From the NCBI GenBank assembly GCA_963070105.1, contig OY718806.1, positions 8,660,365 to 8,724,364 of the forward strand: 64,000 nucleotides of DNA, in the 5' to 3' direction. The stretch is from Litomosoides sigmodontis. Taxonomy: Eukaryota > Nematoda > Chromadorea > Rhabditida > Onchocercidae. The position numbers were made by a program, and so were the translations under genes. Of the stretch, positions 12,791 to 23,779 are shown in pieces (position 1 is the first letter of the stretch; every line of letters starts with the position of its first letter). The notes below the pieces were generated by a model that worked only from the letters and a program-made list of their open reading frames with translations, was not told where the DNA came from and did not search any database.

Positions 12791-14120
12791 CGCATACTTG
12801 ATAGTTTTTTTTCGATAACAAAAAATTTGAATAAAATTCTTTAAATTATTCCTTTCTTCAGGAAACATGTCCAGATGGAATAGCGCAATGTTTACATTCG
12901 GTACTTGTTGCATCTTTGGAACGATTCAATACCACACAACTTCCACAAGCATGGCAATTCATGAATTATCAAGTTTCACGCCTTAGTACTAGATTTGATA
13001 AAACAACGGCAACATTACTGTCATTTGTACAGCTATCGTTGCCAGGTATTGTTGAAATGTATTATGGACAAGAATTAAGTCTTGAGGATAGTACTGGTTC
13101 AGCAAACAAATTTACTGGTTTAATGCAATGGGATAGCAGCGAATATGGAGGCTTCACAGCTGGCAGCCAGAAACCATTCTTCTCAACCACATTTAATTAC
13201 AAAGAAGACAATTTCAAGGTAACGGTACTCTATCAATTCTCGTTAGCTATCATCTAGCAATCCAATCAATACCTAAATTTCGCAACTTATATCATTCATT
13301 CTTCCATGTAGAAAACTGCTGGTGGAAAATGAAATGATCCGACCGTGACCTGATGTGTAGATTACATTCTTAGTAAAGGCTTTTCTGTTACATCTTGTTT
13401 AAAAACTCTACCATCATGATGGGTTAGGTAAAAAAAAAAGACAGCGAAACAAAACAAAAGTACCTGATACTGAGCTACCACTTTTTGCTATTGAGATCAA
13501 CCTAAAGTGAAGTGCCAATTCTTGCACTGTGTTCACAGATTGAAATAACTGAGAATTTCGTCTTGCTGATCGATATCGGAGATTTCATAAACCAAAATTT
13601 AATTTCGTAATTTCCACTAAACTAACAACACGTCAATTTATAGGCCCAATCTCTCAGTTATCAGTCACCCTTGAAAACATTAAAAGCTATAGCAAAAATG
13701 CACCAACGTGAATATGATTTTGCACTTGGTGAGATACAATTAGCATCACTTGCTCAAGACGTCATCTTATTCAGCCGATTCCATCAAGCTGATAATGTTA
13801 CCAGTGGAGCGGTATGTTCACTTTACTCGAAACAAATATACTAAAATTGACGAAAATGTTTCAATTAAATTGTTTACACTCTATGATCTATTATAGGTTA
13901 AAGCTTTGGATTTTTTCAGGCTTACCTGGTTGGCGCAAACTTCGGGACGTCTGATGCTGAAATCACTGGAACAGCAGTGTTGCCATACGGTCACACATCG
14001 GACAAAGCAGAAATAGCCATTGTTACTCCAAACGTTGACAAATATCAACCAAGAGATAAAATCTCACTGCATGACAAAATTATTCTCGGTCCTAAACAAG
14101 GGATTATTATCAAAGTTTAA
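10255..14120 (+). CDS. Heteromeric amino acid transporter heavy chain (4F2hc/rBAT-like, SLC3)
   Basis: Type II membrane glycoprotein that partners LAT-type light chains to place amino acid exchangers in the plasma membrane; C. elegans relatives are ATGP-1 and ATGP-2. Ten exons: 10255-10347, 10785-10888, 11054-11186, 11448-11582, 11656-11813, 11957-12227, 12502-12702, 12862-13218, 13644-13811, 13920-14120, giving 606 residues with agreeing phases. Residues 1-66 are cytosolic and 68-92 are one hydrophobic segment. Cys94 follows it, where the disulfide to the light chain is made in this family. PEWWRK precedes a glycosidase-like barrel that includes RDSSNDGIGDFNGI. The GH13 nucleophile region reads GFHVERIGH instead of GFRxDAxxH, so it should be catalytically dead, like 4F2hc. 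A poly(A) signal lies at 14416-14421. Which of the two ATGP paralogues it matches is not decided. Confidence 0.93.
12765..12790. repeat. (TA)n microsatellite in an intron
   Basis: AT/TA dinucleotide run inside intron 7 of the transporter heavy chain gene. Confidence 0.85.
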
Positions 14121-15658
14121 TGTTAACATTTGTTTTTTTTTTCTAGAAAGCAGCTATAACAATTTGTTTCTTTATAAATAATTTCTGTTTATGCTATTTT
14201 TAATATCTATTATAACCTCCTAATATGATAGCTCCACATTTGAGATGTTTATAAAAGCTCAATTTTACTGCATATTTCAAATGTAATTATAATGTATACG
14301 AATCAATGGTAACCAGAAACTTCTTTTCGTTACCATTTCTCTCATATATGATTTATATGGAGCAATGCTACAATTCTAGACAATGAAAATATCTTGCTAT
14401 AAAATCAAATGTTACAATAAATACGAAATTTGTTTGCGTTATTTCGATAATCATAGTTGAAACATAAATTTTACTGCAATTTTAATAAATTACGCAACAT
14501 GAATAATGAGCTTGAAGATAAATGAATTCCTCATATTTCAATGAAATGACTAACAATCGTAACCGTAATCTTAGCAAACATAATAATTGCTTTTTGAAAC
14601 CATTCAGCATGCTTATTGGTTTTCCCCTGGCATGAATCAACAGTGAAAAAAAATATATGCGGAACAATGAAGTATTCAAACTGATAAGTTGCTGAGCTAC
14701 TTAACTTTGTAATTCGCTCACAAAAAAGTCCAAAGTAAAATATATTTTTGCGCTCATGATTTATCCCGTATATTTGTGCAATGATTTCCACGCGGCAGCG
14801 GAATAACTGTACCGTCAAAAAGGTTCCAAAACAGAAGGTAATGTATGGGAATGAAGGAAACTTGCCTGATGAATATTATTGTGTGTACCAATAGACGATG
14901 TGAATGAAACTTGACAAAGCTATGGAAAATTTATTTGTTGAGAAAAGACAAACATATGAAATAAAATACGAACTTGAATCACATAATGAATAGCAACTTT
15001 CATCCAATGTTGAGAAATGAACCAATCTTATATAACAATTATATAATATTTCCACACAGTAGAAAGCGTAGAAGACGAATCGCGTGAGCATTCGCAGACA
15101 ATTCCCCTCCCTCCACATCATCCTCATGCTATTTTCAAAACAAATATTAATAGAACAATTTCTGAACATGTTGTCCATAAGTCAAAGAAACCTCATTAAA
15201 CCTCATTATCTCTCTCTTTCCAACAAAATTTACACCATTGCATAATTTAACTATTGATGTCACCCAACAATGAAAGTAATGACCACTAAATAAGAACGTG
15301 GAGTATAATCAATAAAATATCACAGAATAGCGGCATAAAGACTTCGAATACATTGTTTAAAACTCATCAGATTACTAAATTCATTTATTTTATAGCAAAC
15401 CGTATGTGCGTATTTTCGTTCATGGAAGAAATTTAATTTAATTTAATTTACAAATGCTTGTTGAGCTATGAGTATCTCAGCACTCCTGTTAAACCAAACT
15501 TTTTTTTGTTTAATAACTAAAATGAGCTAACAATGCGTAGAACAAACTAGCAATTGATGCAGAAGTATTGTGATACAGGAAACCATTAAACAAATAGAAA
15601 CTTACATTGATTTTTACAGTACCCGCAAGTAACATAAGCAAAAAGCGACAATTAAGGA
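14121..15658. other. Intergenic region between convergent genes
   Basis: This lies between the 3' end of the transporter heavy chain gene and the 3' end of fic-1. Minus-strand open frames of 95-100 codons (14531-14818, 14876-15178) have no recognisable domains and no supporting splice pattern. I see no gene. Confidence 0.6.
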
Positions 15659-18498
15659 TCACTTTTGATTTTGTTGTGTTGAAATTTTAGGAGCTACTAA
15701 TGTAGAACACTCATTAGATCCTTCCCGATAATCACACGTAGTTGCAGAGTTGATATACAACTGAAACAAAAATCTGGGAAAGTATAAAAGATATGGATTT
15801 CGGGAAGGGAAATGGGGAAAAATATCTTCGATTCCTGATTTACCACATTAGTCTACTAATTGAAAGTTACTTTCTAATATAAAACTCGTACTTGCAAAGT
15901 AGTATCTGCTTGATGAGCAATAAAGCGAATAAATGGACGGAGATTCCCATGATTTGCGGCATTGAGAGTATCGTAATAATCGGAACGGGCCTCCACCGGT
16001 ATTATCACTGGAGGAAAACCGCTTTGCATCAAAATCAAATTCATCAGCAATCGTGCAGTACGTCCATTACCATCAATGAATGGATGTATGGAAACCTGTT
16101 AAAAAAGAATTCTTCCACCCACAGCAGAATGTATAAATAAAATTAAAAGAGTACAACTGGTAAGACAAAGGACGTTCGTCATCTCCATATTAGAGCAGAA
16201 CAATTGGGACTCCATCCAAGATATTAGTATCATAACTAAACAGTTCGAAAGTGAATGATTTTTGGAGAGATAACGTAATAGCCAAACCAGCTTATAATGA
16301 GCAATAGCGGCACGTTCTATGGGATCCAATAGCAAGCTATCATCGTCATTCAACCATTTAACCATTTCTTCCATTTCTCCAGGTATCATATTTGCCGAGA
16401 TGGGAGTGAAACTCCCAACAAATACCTGAAAAGAGCAAATAGCATGCCACAATGCTAAATAGTTACTCAATTTTAGCCAGTTGTTATTTTGCCCCTTAAA
16501 ATACCAACCTGCGTTTTGCGAAATACACCTGCTGCATCTGGATCGACAAAACCAAGAACATGGCTATGAATATCTAGGATATCCTGCAATACAAGCAACT
16601 CAGACGAACAAACATAATTACCGATACATAATGCTGTATAATTCAAACGAAGAAACAGGAAGTAACGCAAAATTTATGATTGTTGTTACTATACCTGAAG
16701 AGTAAAATACGACATGTACGCAATGCTTTGATTTATAAATCGCAGTGCAGAATCCATTCCCAAAATTTCGTTATGCTCCATAATACTTTTGCCAGCCACA
16801 GCCATTCTTGTTTCTAATATCGACCTAAACTACGCTAAATTCGTCTATCAAATTGAAATATTTCCCAGTGGTACTTCTCTCATATTGGTATAAAAGGTAC
16901 TCAAACAAGATCTTACCTTGTCTGACCAAGAGACATAGTGTTGCCTTCAATCGCTACAGTATGATATATATGCAAAAAATAAGATTCTCTCATTGCCCTT
17001 CGCAAAGCAACGTTAGTTTTTGGTATCCGCAAAAAATATGCGCGCTTCTCGTGAAGTTTCCTCAACATTTCCTTGTCAATTTCTTCCACTATAGGCAAAG
17101 TTTTTGCTCGTCTTCTACAATATCATTCAGTTGACGAAACAAAATAAACTGTGTAAAAGTATTAGAAATAAGATAATGTATAAAAGTACTATTTTATAGT
17201 GCCTTATTTCGATAACGTTTATTAACAGACAAAACAATTCCTCTTAGTTTTTTTCTTCATAACATTGCTATCCTACTGCAAAATACTTTCGTCATTGTAA
17301 CACGACAAAAAAATTTTTTCAATATTTAATTTATGACATAAAAATACCCACACTAACGCTTCAGGATGATGTGGATTGTAGCTCAGGGCCCGTGAATATA
17401 ACTCTTCCGCTTGCACAAGATTTTTCCGCCCCATTTCAACAACTAAACCGTATTCAGTCAAGATATCTGGATGATGAGGAGCCAGTGCAAGCGCATGCTG
17501 AATAATGAGTTCCGCCTACAAAGTAATTAAGCTGCAAAGTTTGACTTTACAGAAACGCCTACCACTGACATTCGGTATTTTTTGAATATTCAGCAATAAA
17601 ATGTGTATTAAAAATACATGTATCCTATTATCACACCCACGCATCTAAATCTGCCAAATTTTTACTGACAATAATCTAGGCCACTCATTACTGCCTCTAA
17701 AAATCGGTATTTATGTCTGATGCAATTTTGAACATCACCTTTCCCCATTTCGTCAAATGTCTTTAAAGCTACTACATGTCTAAGCCGTGCGTAAGAGAAT
17801 TTTTGAACCATACTTTCTCCATATTTCCTTGTGTCCTAGACTGAACCGCAGCTTTCAAAGCTGCAAATGCCTCCTTCTCGGTCTCCCAACCCCAATGAAC
17901 AACACTTGCTGGAATCGCAGGAGCTACTGCTCTCTCGGCATCTTCAAAATCATCTCTGATATACCACGGCTCCACTGATAATGGATCAACAAAGTAACCC
18001 AACTCAGTTGTGCTAAAAAAAACTGCAACAGAGTGAAAATACTATACAATGATTTCAACAACACTACTCCTGATAAAATATCAATTCACATAAACCTATA
18101 ATTCGTAACACAAATACTACAATGTAATACTAACCTAACGTAACGCCGACGGGAAAAATGAGTTGAACAGTAATCGGTTTGTTTAATGAACTCGGGTGCA
18201 AAGCGCAGATTACAAATTAAATATTGCGGGACTACATTTTGCTTCACCACGATGGACAATGTCTGAAAATAACACGCACAATTTTTTTTCATGAAATACT
18301 CGAAACTTCTAAAGCTGTTAAGATTCATAAAAGACATTTTGCACAAATAATAATCAGTATGCTAATATTCTGAGATCAGCAGTTAACGGTTAAGTGCTCC
18401 TTAAATACCTGTATGCAAATTGATACGCCAATAGACACAGCTACAACTCGCGTCCATGGTCGTGCGAAAATATTAAAGCCCGATGACATTTCAGACAT
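15659..18498 (-). CDS. fic-1: Protein adenylyltransferase FIC-1 (FICD/HYPE)
   Basis: ER membrane enzyme that AMPylates and de-AMPylates BiP-type HSP70s. Ten minus-strand exons: 18409-18498, 18135-18262, 17814-18012, 17352-17515, 16917-17114, 16695-16824, 16509-16583, 16288-16425, 15892-16095, 15659-15760, giving 475 residues (human FICD 458). A hydrophobic signal anchor lies at about 16-30. TPR-like helices span about 110-192, including [19 protein letters not shown]. The autoinhibitory helix reads TVAIEGN with Glu250. The Fic core is [12 protein letters not shown] with catalytic His378. The linker [17 protein letters not shown] matches the family. Phases agree throughout, and the last exon replaces an early in-frame stop reached by reading through its intron. 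The ATG at 18498 follows an acceptor-like CCAG on the minus strand. It is divergent from lgg-2. Confidence 0.96.
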
Positions 18499-19308
18499 TG
18501 TTAGTATTTATAAACCGACAATCTGGAATGTGATTTCTTCACTTCACTAATGACAGCAAAATAAGATGAAAATACAAGAGACTAAGAAAGGAGATGACGG
18601 ATAGGGAGAACGGAAAAAGAAGCACAGGTGTTTCAGTCATAATAATCAAAATAAAAATGCATAATCTAATGCCATTTAATCACTTAATGTTACTATTTAA
18701 GCGATACTCCTTTTCATTTGTTATATGTATTCTGCGTTTTTACCGTGTTTTTTTTTCACACATGTTAATGTCTACCTTTTAACAGCTTTGACACTTATCA
18801 GAATATCGAAGTTTTCAAACCAAAACTGTACGGAAGTTAAAATTCTCCCCGTGGTTTTCTCTAACCACTACAAGAGGAAAATCACAACCACGCTTACCTG
18901 ATAGCAGCATGATGTGTGACATTATTGTAAAATTGTAAACACTTAAAAGGACGACCATTTGATGGTATCAAAATTTCCATTTTTTTTTCCAAAATTCCCA
19001 TCTTAAAATTTCCATTTTTTCCTGAAAATTAAAATTAATTTTAATGGAATTAATCGAAAGTCTGCACCGCATACCTCATATTAAACATTTCCTAAATTTC
19101 ATAGTAAACCATTTTTAACTAAACACACAAAACGCAATCGCTAAACAGGATAGGATATAATCCAGCCATTCACGTGATCAATCTTTACACCTAACTGCTT
19201 GTAACCTCCTCAAAATGCGCAATATTTTCTCATAAAGCGCTTAATGTATGGCGAAACGATGTGTTATTTCCACCAGGCTGAGAGTTGTCTAGCTAATAGA
19301 ATTTGCCT

Positions 19309-19365
19309 CCTCTCTCTCTCCCTCTCTCTCCTTTTCGTGACAAATCATTCAAGAGGAAGGGCGAG

Positions 19366-19399
<34 letters not shown>
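19309..19399. repeat. CT and GA tracts in inverted orientation
   Basis: A CT-rich tract at 19309-19332 and an AG-rich tract at 19372-19399 are complementary and about 40 bases apart, so they could pair. They lie in the fic-1/lgg-2 divergent promoter region. Confidence 0.7.
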
Positions 19400-19714
19400 G
19401 AAGAGAGGGATGTGGCGTCGGCGTTACAATGGGTCTCAACGGGGATTTCTAAGTGTCCGTGACGCTTATCTGTGTTCGTGTACGTGTGTGTGATACATGC
19501 GTTTACGTGGCTGTTTGTTTGTAAGTAATGTACGTGCACTTACAAACAATACATTGATGTTCATATATTTGTAATACAATTCATTTATATGGGTGGGGTA
19601 AGGAGAGGAAGGCAACATGTTTGGTGGGCAGACTGCTGGGGAGATGCCAAGAGATGGATGGTATTGGACTGGTGATAAAACACACTTATCCATTTGATTA
19701 CAAACTATTTTCAG

Positions 19715-19815
19715 TACACACGCACGTGCGAACACGCAACACACACATACACACACGTACACATGCGCATACACACACACACACGCACATACACACACAC
19801 ATACATAGTGACACA
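19715..19815. repeat. (CA)n microsatellite
   Basis: Interrupted CA run of about 100 bases, some 410 bases upstream of the lgg-2 start. Read on the minus strand it yields a spurious Cys/Val-rich frame. Confidence 0.9.
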
Positions 19816-20225
19816 CTTGTATGTATCATATGGAAGGCGATACAGATAGCAGTCCGTGGCAAGGAGAGCTTCATCAGAGAGTTTTGAGTTTGTATATTTT
19901 CTTATGTATTGTTTGTAATTTTTTTAGCAGTTTGAAATATGTTTGTATTATCACAAATTTTCTGTTTACATTTGCATATGTTTTTGTATGTTTCGTTTTT
20001 TAGTAAAGAATTGCATGTGTATGGGAATTATTAGATAGATATGTTTATGTTGGTTTGGTCGTAATTATGCTGCATATTATAAATAACAGTGCACAGTAAA
20101 GAGAAAGCAAGTTAATGGGATGATCTGCAGAACCGAATAAAAGTCGGTGGTAGGTGCGAACCTGAGAGGACCAACACTGGAGGGACGGGTTACGTACCTC
20201 GGAGAAAGCGGAAGTACTGGAAGAG

Positions 20226-22412
20226 ATGGCATTTAGCGGATATATACCGACGTTTAAAGAACGACATTCATTTGGTATGGTATTTTTCATTTCTTCCTGT
20301 CGTACAAAGTTTGTGGTTTTTTTTTAACGGAAACTTCGAAGTGATGGAAAGAGAAATGATATATTACAAATTAGGAACAAATTGTTAGGATTAGGTGTTG
20401 TTTCCTATTTTGCTTACCGCTTAGCGTAAATTTCGCATATAGCTGGAGAACTCTGTATTCTAAATGGTGCAGATGTAAGAGTTGGTGATAGTGTTGTTGA
20501 CCAACAGTTGTGAGTGCTGCAAGAACCCTTATAATGTGTTGGGATCCCCTGTCGCAATTTCTGTTGTTTTAAGAAACGTCGGTCGATGACATAAATAGAT
20601 AGCTTTGATATCAGAATACATGAAATACCCGGAGAAAGTGCTGCAGTTTTAGTAAGTTCAGCAACGATGCAGTTTAGTTTAGTTTACCAATTTCTAAGCA
20701 AGTTGAGGAATTTATTACTTACGCTTCGTAGTTCTTCCACATTCATTCCCTTCATTTTTGGAAGGATTTTCCCGGGAAATTTATAAGTGCGCAGTGTCCG
20801 TTAGCAAACGTTTTGTTTTCACTAAAGCGCAAGGGGTGTAAGGAGGAAAGAAGAGTAGGAGGTATATAAGGGAGGAAGGAGAAAAGAAGACCTGTATTGA
20901 GTGATTCTTGAGTTTGTTTTTTTTAATGCAACTTCTTAGCGATGAGTAATAATACATCTAAACAACGAATAACAGATTATGTTGTCGCTAGACATTGTAG
21001 TACAAACAAATGATACTAGGTTATCGGTTTCATGTTGGTTCTATTTTTTTTTGAATTAATGACAACGGATTTTGTAACTGATTATACAAAAATATTCTCG
21101 TAGCTCATACAGTCTGATATCATGTTATTACCGTTTTCATTGAAAAACAGGAAATAGTTATAGGTCTACATCTCGGTCGGTTTGTTATATTCATCTATAA
21201 TATGTGTGGTACCTACAATTAATCTATAAAAAAATTTTAATCGGGGAATTTCATCACGAATGGAATAAAAAGGAATGAACAGCAGTAACAATTACGTATC
21301 TGTCGTCCGTTAAACCTACTGGACAAAAGTGCATATGAAAAAAAAAGCAAAATATAATTGCTAATGCAAGTACTGAGGCTTCTTATTAGTGCAGGCATAG
21401 CATTTCGCAACGTGTATTCGTCTAGTAAGACTGGAAGTTTTTGCATAAACTAAAGTTTAAATTTCACTGTTATAATTGATATTTAAAAACTGGAAGAAAT
21501 GATAAAATTTTGTTAGTAATTGACACACTTATTACGTTTTCTAATTTTATTTTTTCTTCCAAAACTGTATCCGTTCATAACTCGCCTTTTGGAATTCATT
21601 TAGTAAACCGCCATGACAGTAGAATATGTTTATTTATTTGACTAACGAGATGTTAAGTAGCTTTTTATAGCTATGTAATTATGCGTTTTTATATCGTTGT
21701 GTGTTTTTAGTGTGTGTTTTTATAGTTATGTCACTGAGCAAAGGTGTGACTGTATCATTTCAGCAGCACGTGCAAAGGATGCAACAGAAGCACGACAGCA
21801 GCAGCCGAACAAGATTCCAGTTGTGATTGAGCGATTTGAAGGAGAGAAATACTTACCACTTTTGGATCGGTGCAAATTTTTGGTGCCGGATCACATAACG
21901 ATTGCTGAACTAATGCAAATTGTGCGAAGGTTTGTGCTGTTATCTTTGTTTTGATTTCTTTCGCTGTTGTTTGTTCTGGAAAATTCGTCTATCCGCTTTG
22001 CATGCATTTCTCACTCTGTGCCAAGTAGGGCTCTTCTTGCATCTTTATTGGTGCCAACTGTTTGTTATGAGAACAAAGAACGAAAGGACGTCCTAGTATT
22101 ACGGAGTGTTACTACAGTCTATGAAAAAGCACAGAACCCCTGCGTTTTTTCGTAAATGTAGGCATCAAATATGTTTTTTTCGATTATTGTTTTGTAAACA
22201 TCTTGAATTTGAAATGTAATGGAAGAAAAAATTTTTCTAGACGACTGCAGCTTCATCCGGATCAAACTTTTTTCCTTCTAGTGAATGAGAAGTCGATGGT
22301 ATCAAACAGTATGAATATGTATCAGCTATATCAACAAGAAGCAGATCAAGATGGCTTTTTGTACATGGTTTACACCAGCCAACCGGCATTTGGCAGCATC
22401 AAGTGTGCGTAA
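20226..22412 (+). CDS. lgg-2: Atg8-family autophagy protein, LC3-like LGG-2
   Basis: Ubiquitin-like protein conjugated to phosphatidylethanolamine on autophagosome membranes. Three exons: 20226-20274, 21764-21929, 22241-22412, giving 128 residues with agreeing phases. The first exon reads MAFSGYIPTFKERHSF and matches the N-terminal helix block of C. elegans LGG-2 (SGIVPSFKERR). It is separated by a 1.49 kb intron. The core carries NKIPVVIERF, DRCKFLVPDHIT, FFLLVNEKSMVS and DGFLYMVYTSQPAFG. The conjugation glycine is Gly123, followed by SIKCA, so an ATG-4 protease would have to trim five residues. A TGA lies in frame upstream of the ATG. It is clearly the LGG-2/LC3 rather than the LGG-1/GABARAP type. 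An alternative first exon inside the long intron is possible. Confidence 0.93.
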
Positions 22413-23779
22413 ACCTCTACGCATTCATTACCTCCTGAAGTTTTTGCATCTTCTTATCGAATTTCGTTTTGATACTCAGAAAAAGTTAGCACGCCTGTAA
22501 TATAAAACTTAGTGCTGTACAAAAGACACTTGCTAAAAATATTATTGCCATCAACATTTTTGTTCGAAAACATGTTACTTTTTTAATCCTGCTTTTATTG
22601 TCTCTTGTAACATAATTTCCTGCCTTTGTACTCAAAATTTGATTTATTGTGGCTTCCTCATTTATGTTGGTATTATCTTGCACCATTTTGTGAATTAAAC
22701 AATCAGTGTATAAATTTGGTAAATTAAACACTGTATAAATTTCTTAAGTTAAACAAACACAAGTCACTGTACAAAGTTACCCTTTTCCCTGTTCCGTAAG
22801 ATGTTCTGGGTATTGCCAACAAGCCGGGCTTTTCTGTTCTTATACGAATTACTGCCAAGTTTGTGGATTTTTGATAGTGAGAGTTGGAGTATTATACACA
22901 GCTATAATCATAACTGAAGGTTCGATTGGCGCCTAAGTCAGTGTTTATGTGTGGTGTCTTTTATTTTTACAACACCTGAAAACACTGCAAGGATTGTCTG
23001 GAAATCACGGACGAAAAGGCGATCAGAAGTTTTCGCAGTCGGAAAGCATTCTACACCGTACAAACTGGTATATGTTGAAGGTAAACAGGACTTGTATCAA
23101 GCTTTTTACCGGAGGATACTTACGGTCAATATACGTCCGCGTGGAAATGTAAACATTGATCGGAATCGACATTTTTGAACAAGGAAAATGTTTCCAAGTA
23201 TTGATTTCTTCAGTAAAGACGAGGGAAATGTTACATTTGTAGGTAGTACTTTCATCACAAAGTTAATATGCTTATCCTGATGTCCTGCGGGATAAGTTTT
23301 AAATCGTTTCGCAGCACAACATCATGTTAATTGTTAGTATAGTACAAACGCAACAGCAGAAGTAGCAGCAGTAATGGTAGTGGTAGTGGTAGCGGCGGTA
23401 GTAATAGTAATAGTAGTAGCCATTGGTAACCAGTTTTGACCTAGTAGAGCTGGTTTGTATTATTTGTCTGTTTGGTGAAAAAGAGGAATGACCAAAGGCA
23501 GCGTATTTCAGTCCATCACAGACTGTTGTCCATCGACAAAAGTCAAACGAGCACTCATTCCCTCCCTCTCCCTCTCTTAACCAAAATACGGATCTCACGC
23601 AAACCAAATTCGATTCATCATCACTACACTTTTAATTCCCCTATTTCTTATTACGTTATTCAAAATTGTGGTGGACGAAGTTTTCTGATCATCGATCCCT
23701 TATTATATTATTCGGAGGAAAAAAAATTTGTTGGTGAAACTGCCAATCATTTCATTGGTGTTATTGGTTAGCAGTTATC
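22413..23779. other. Intergenic region between lgg-2 and the astacin gene
   Basis: This holds the lgg-2 3' UTR and the upstream region of the astacin gene. One segment (22951-23178) is unusually GC-rich for the neighbourhood and open for 75 codons. A triplet repeat of GTA/GTG type lies at 23355-23420. Confidence 0.5.
22951..23178 (+). other. Unassigned open segment, possible orphan exon
   Basis: This frame of about 75 codons includes ARIVWKSRTKRRSEVF and KLVYVEGKQDLYQAF. It is less AT-rich than its surroundings and basic in composition. It has no ATG of its own at the left end (the frame opens at a non-ATG codon) and I do not recognise the family. It could be lgg-2 3' UTR, an upstream exon of the astacin gene or an unrelated exon. 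Confidence 0.2.

Larger units (their letters stand above)
18499..20225. promoter_or_regulatory. Divergent intergenic region of fic-1 and lgg-2
   Basis: The 1.7 kb between two divergently transcribed start codons should hold both promoters. It contains a CT tract (19309-19332) facing a GA tract (19372-19399) and a (CA)n tract (19715-19815). The open frames here run through those repeats. I cannot name a TATA box or a transcription-factor site with confidence. Confidence 0.5.

Noticed and set aside
14531..15178. Minus-strand frames of 95 and 100 codons between two genes
   Set aside because: No domain, no splice support, composition like UTR.
19466..19816. 116-codon minus-strand frame
   Set aside because: Mostly the translation of a (CA)n tract.
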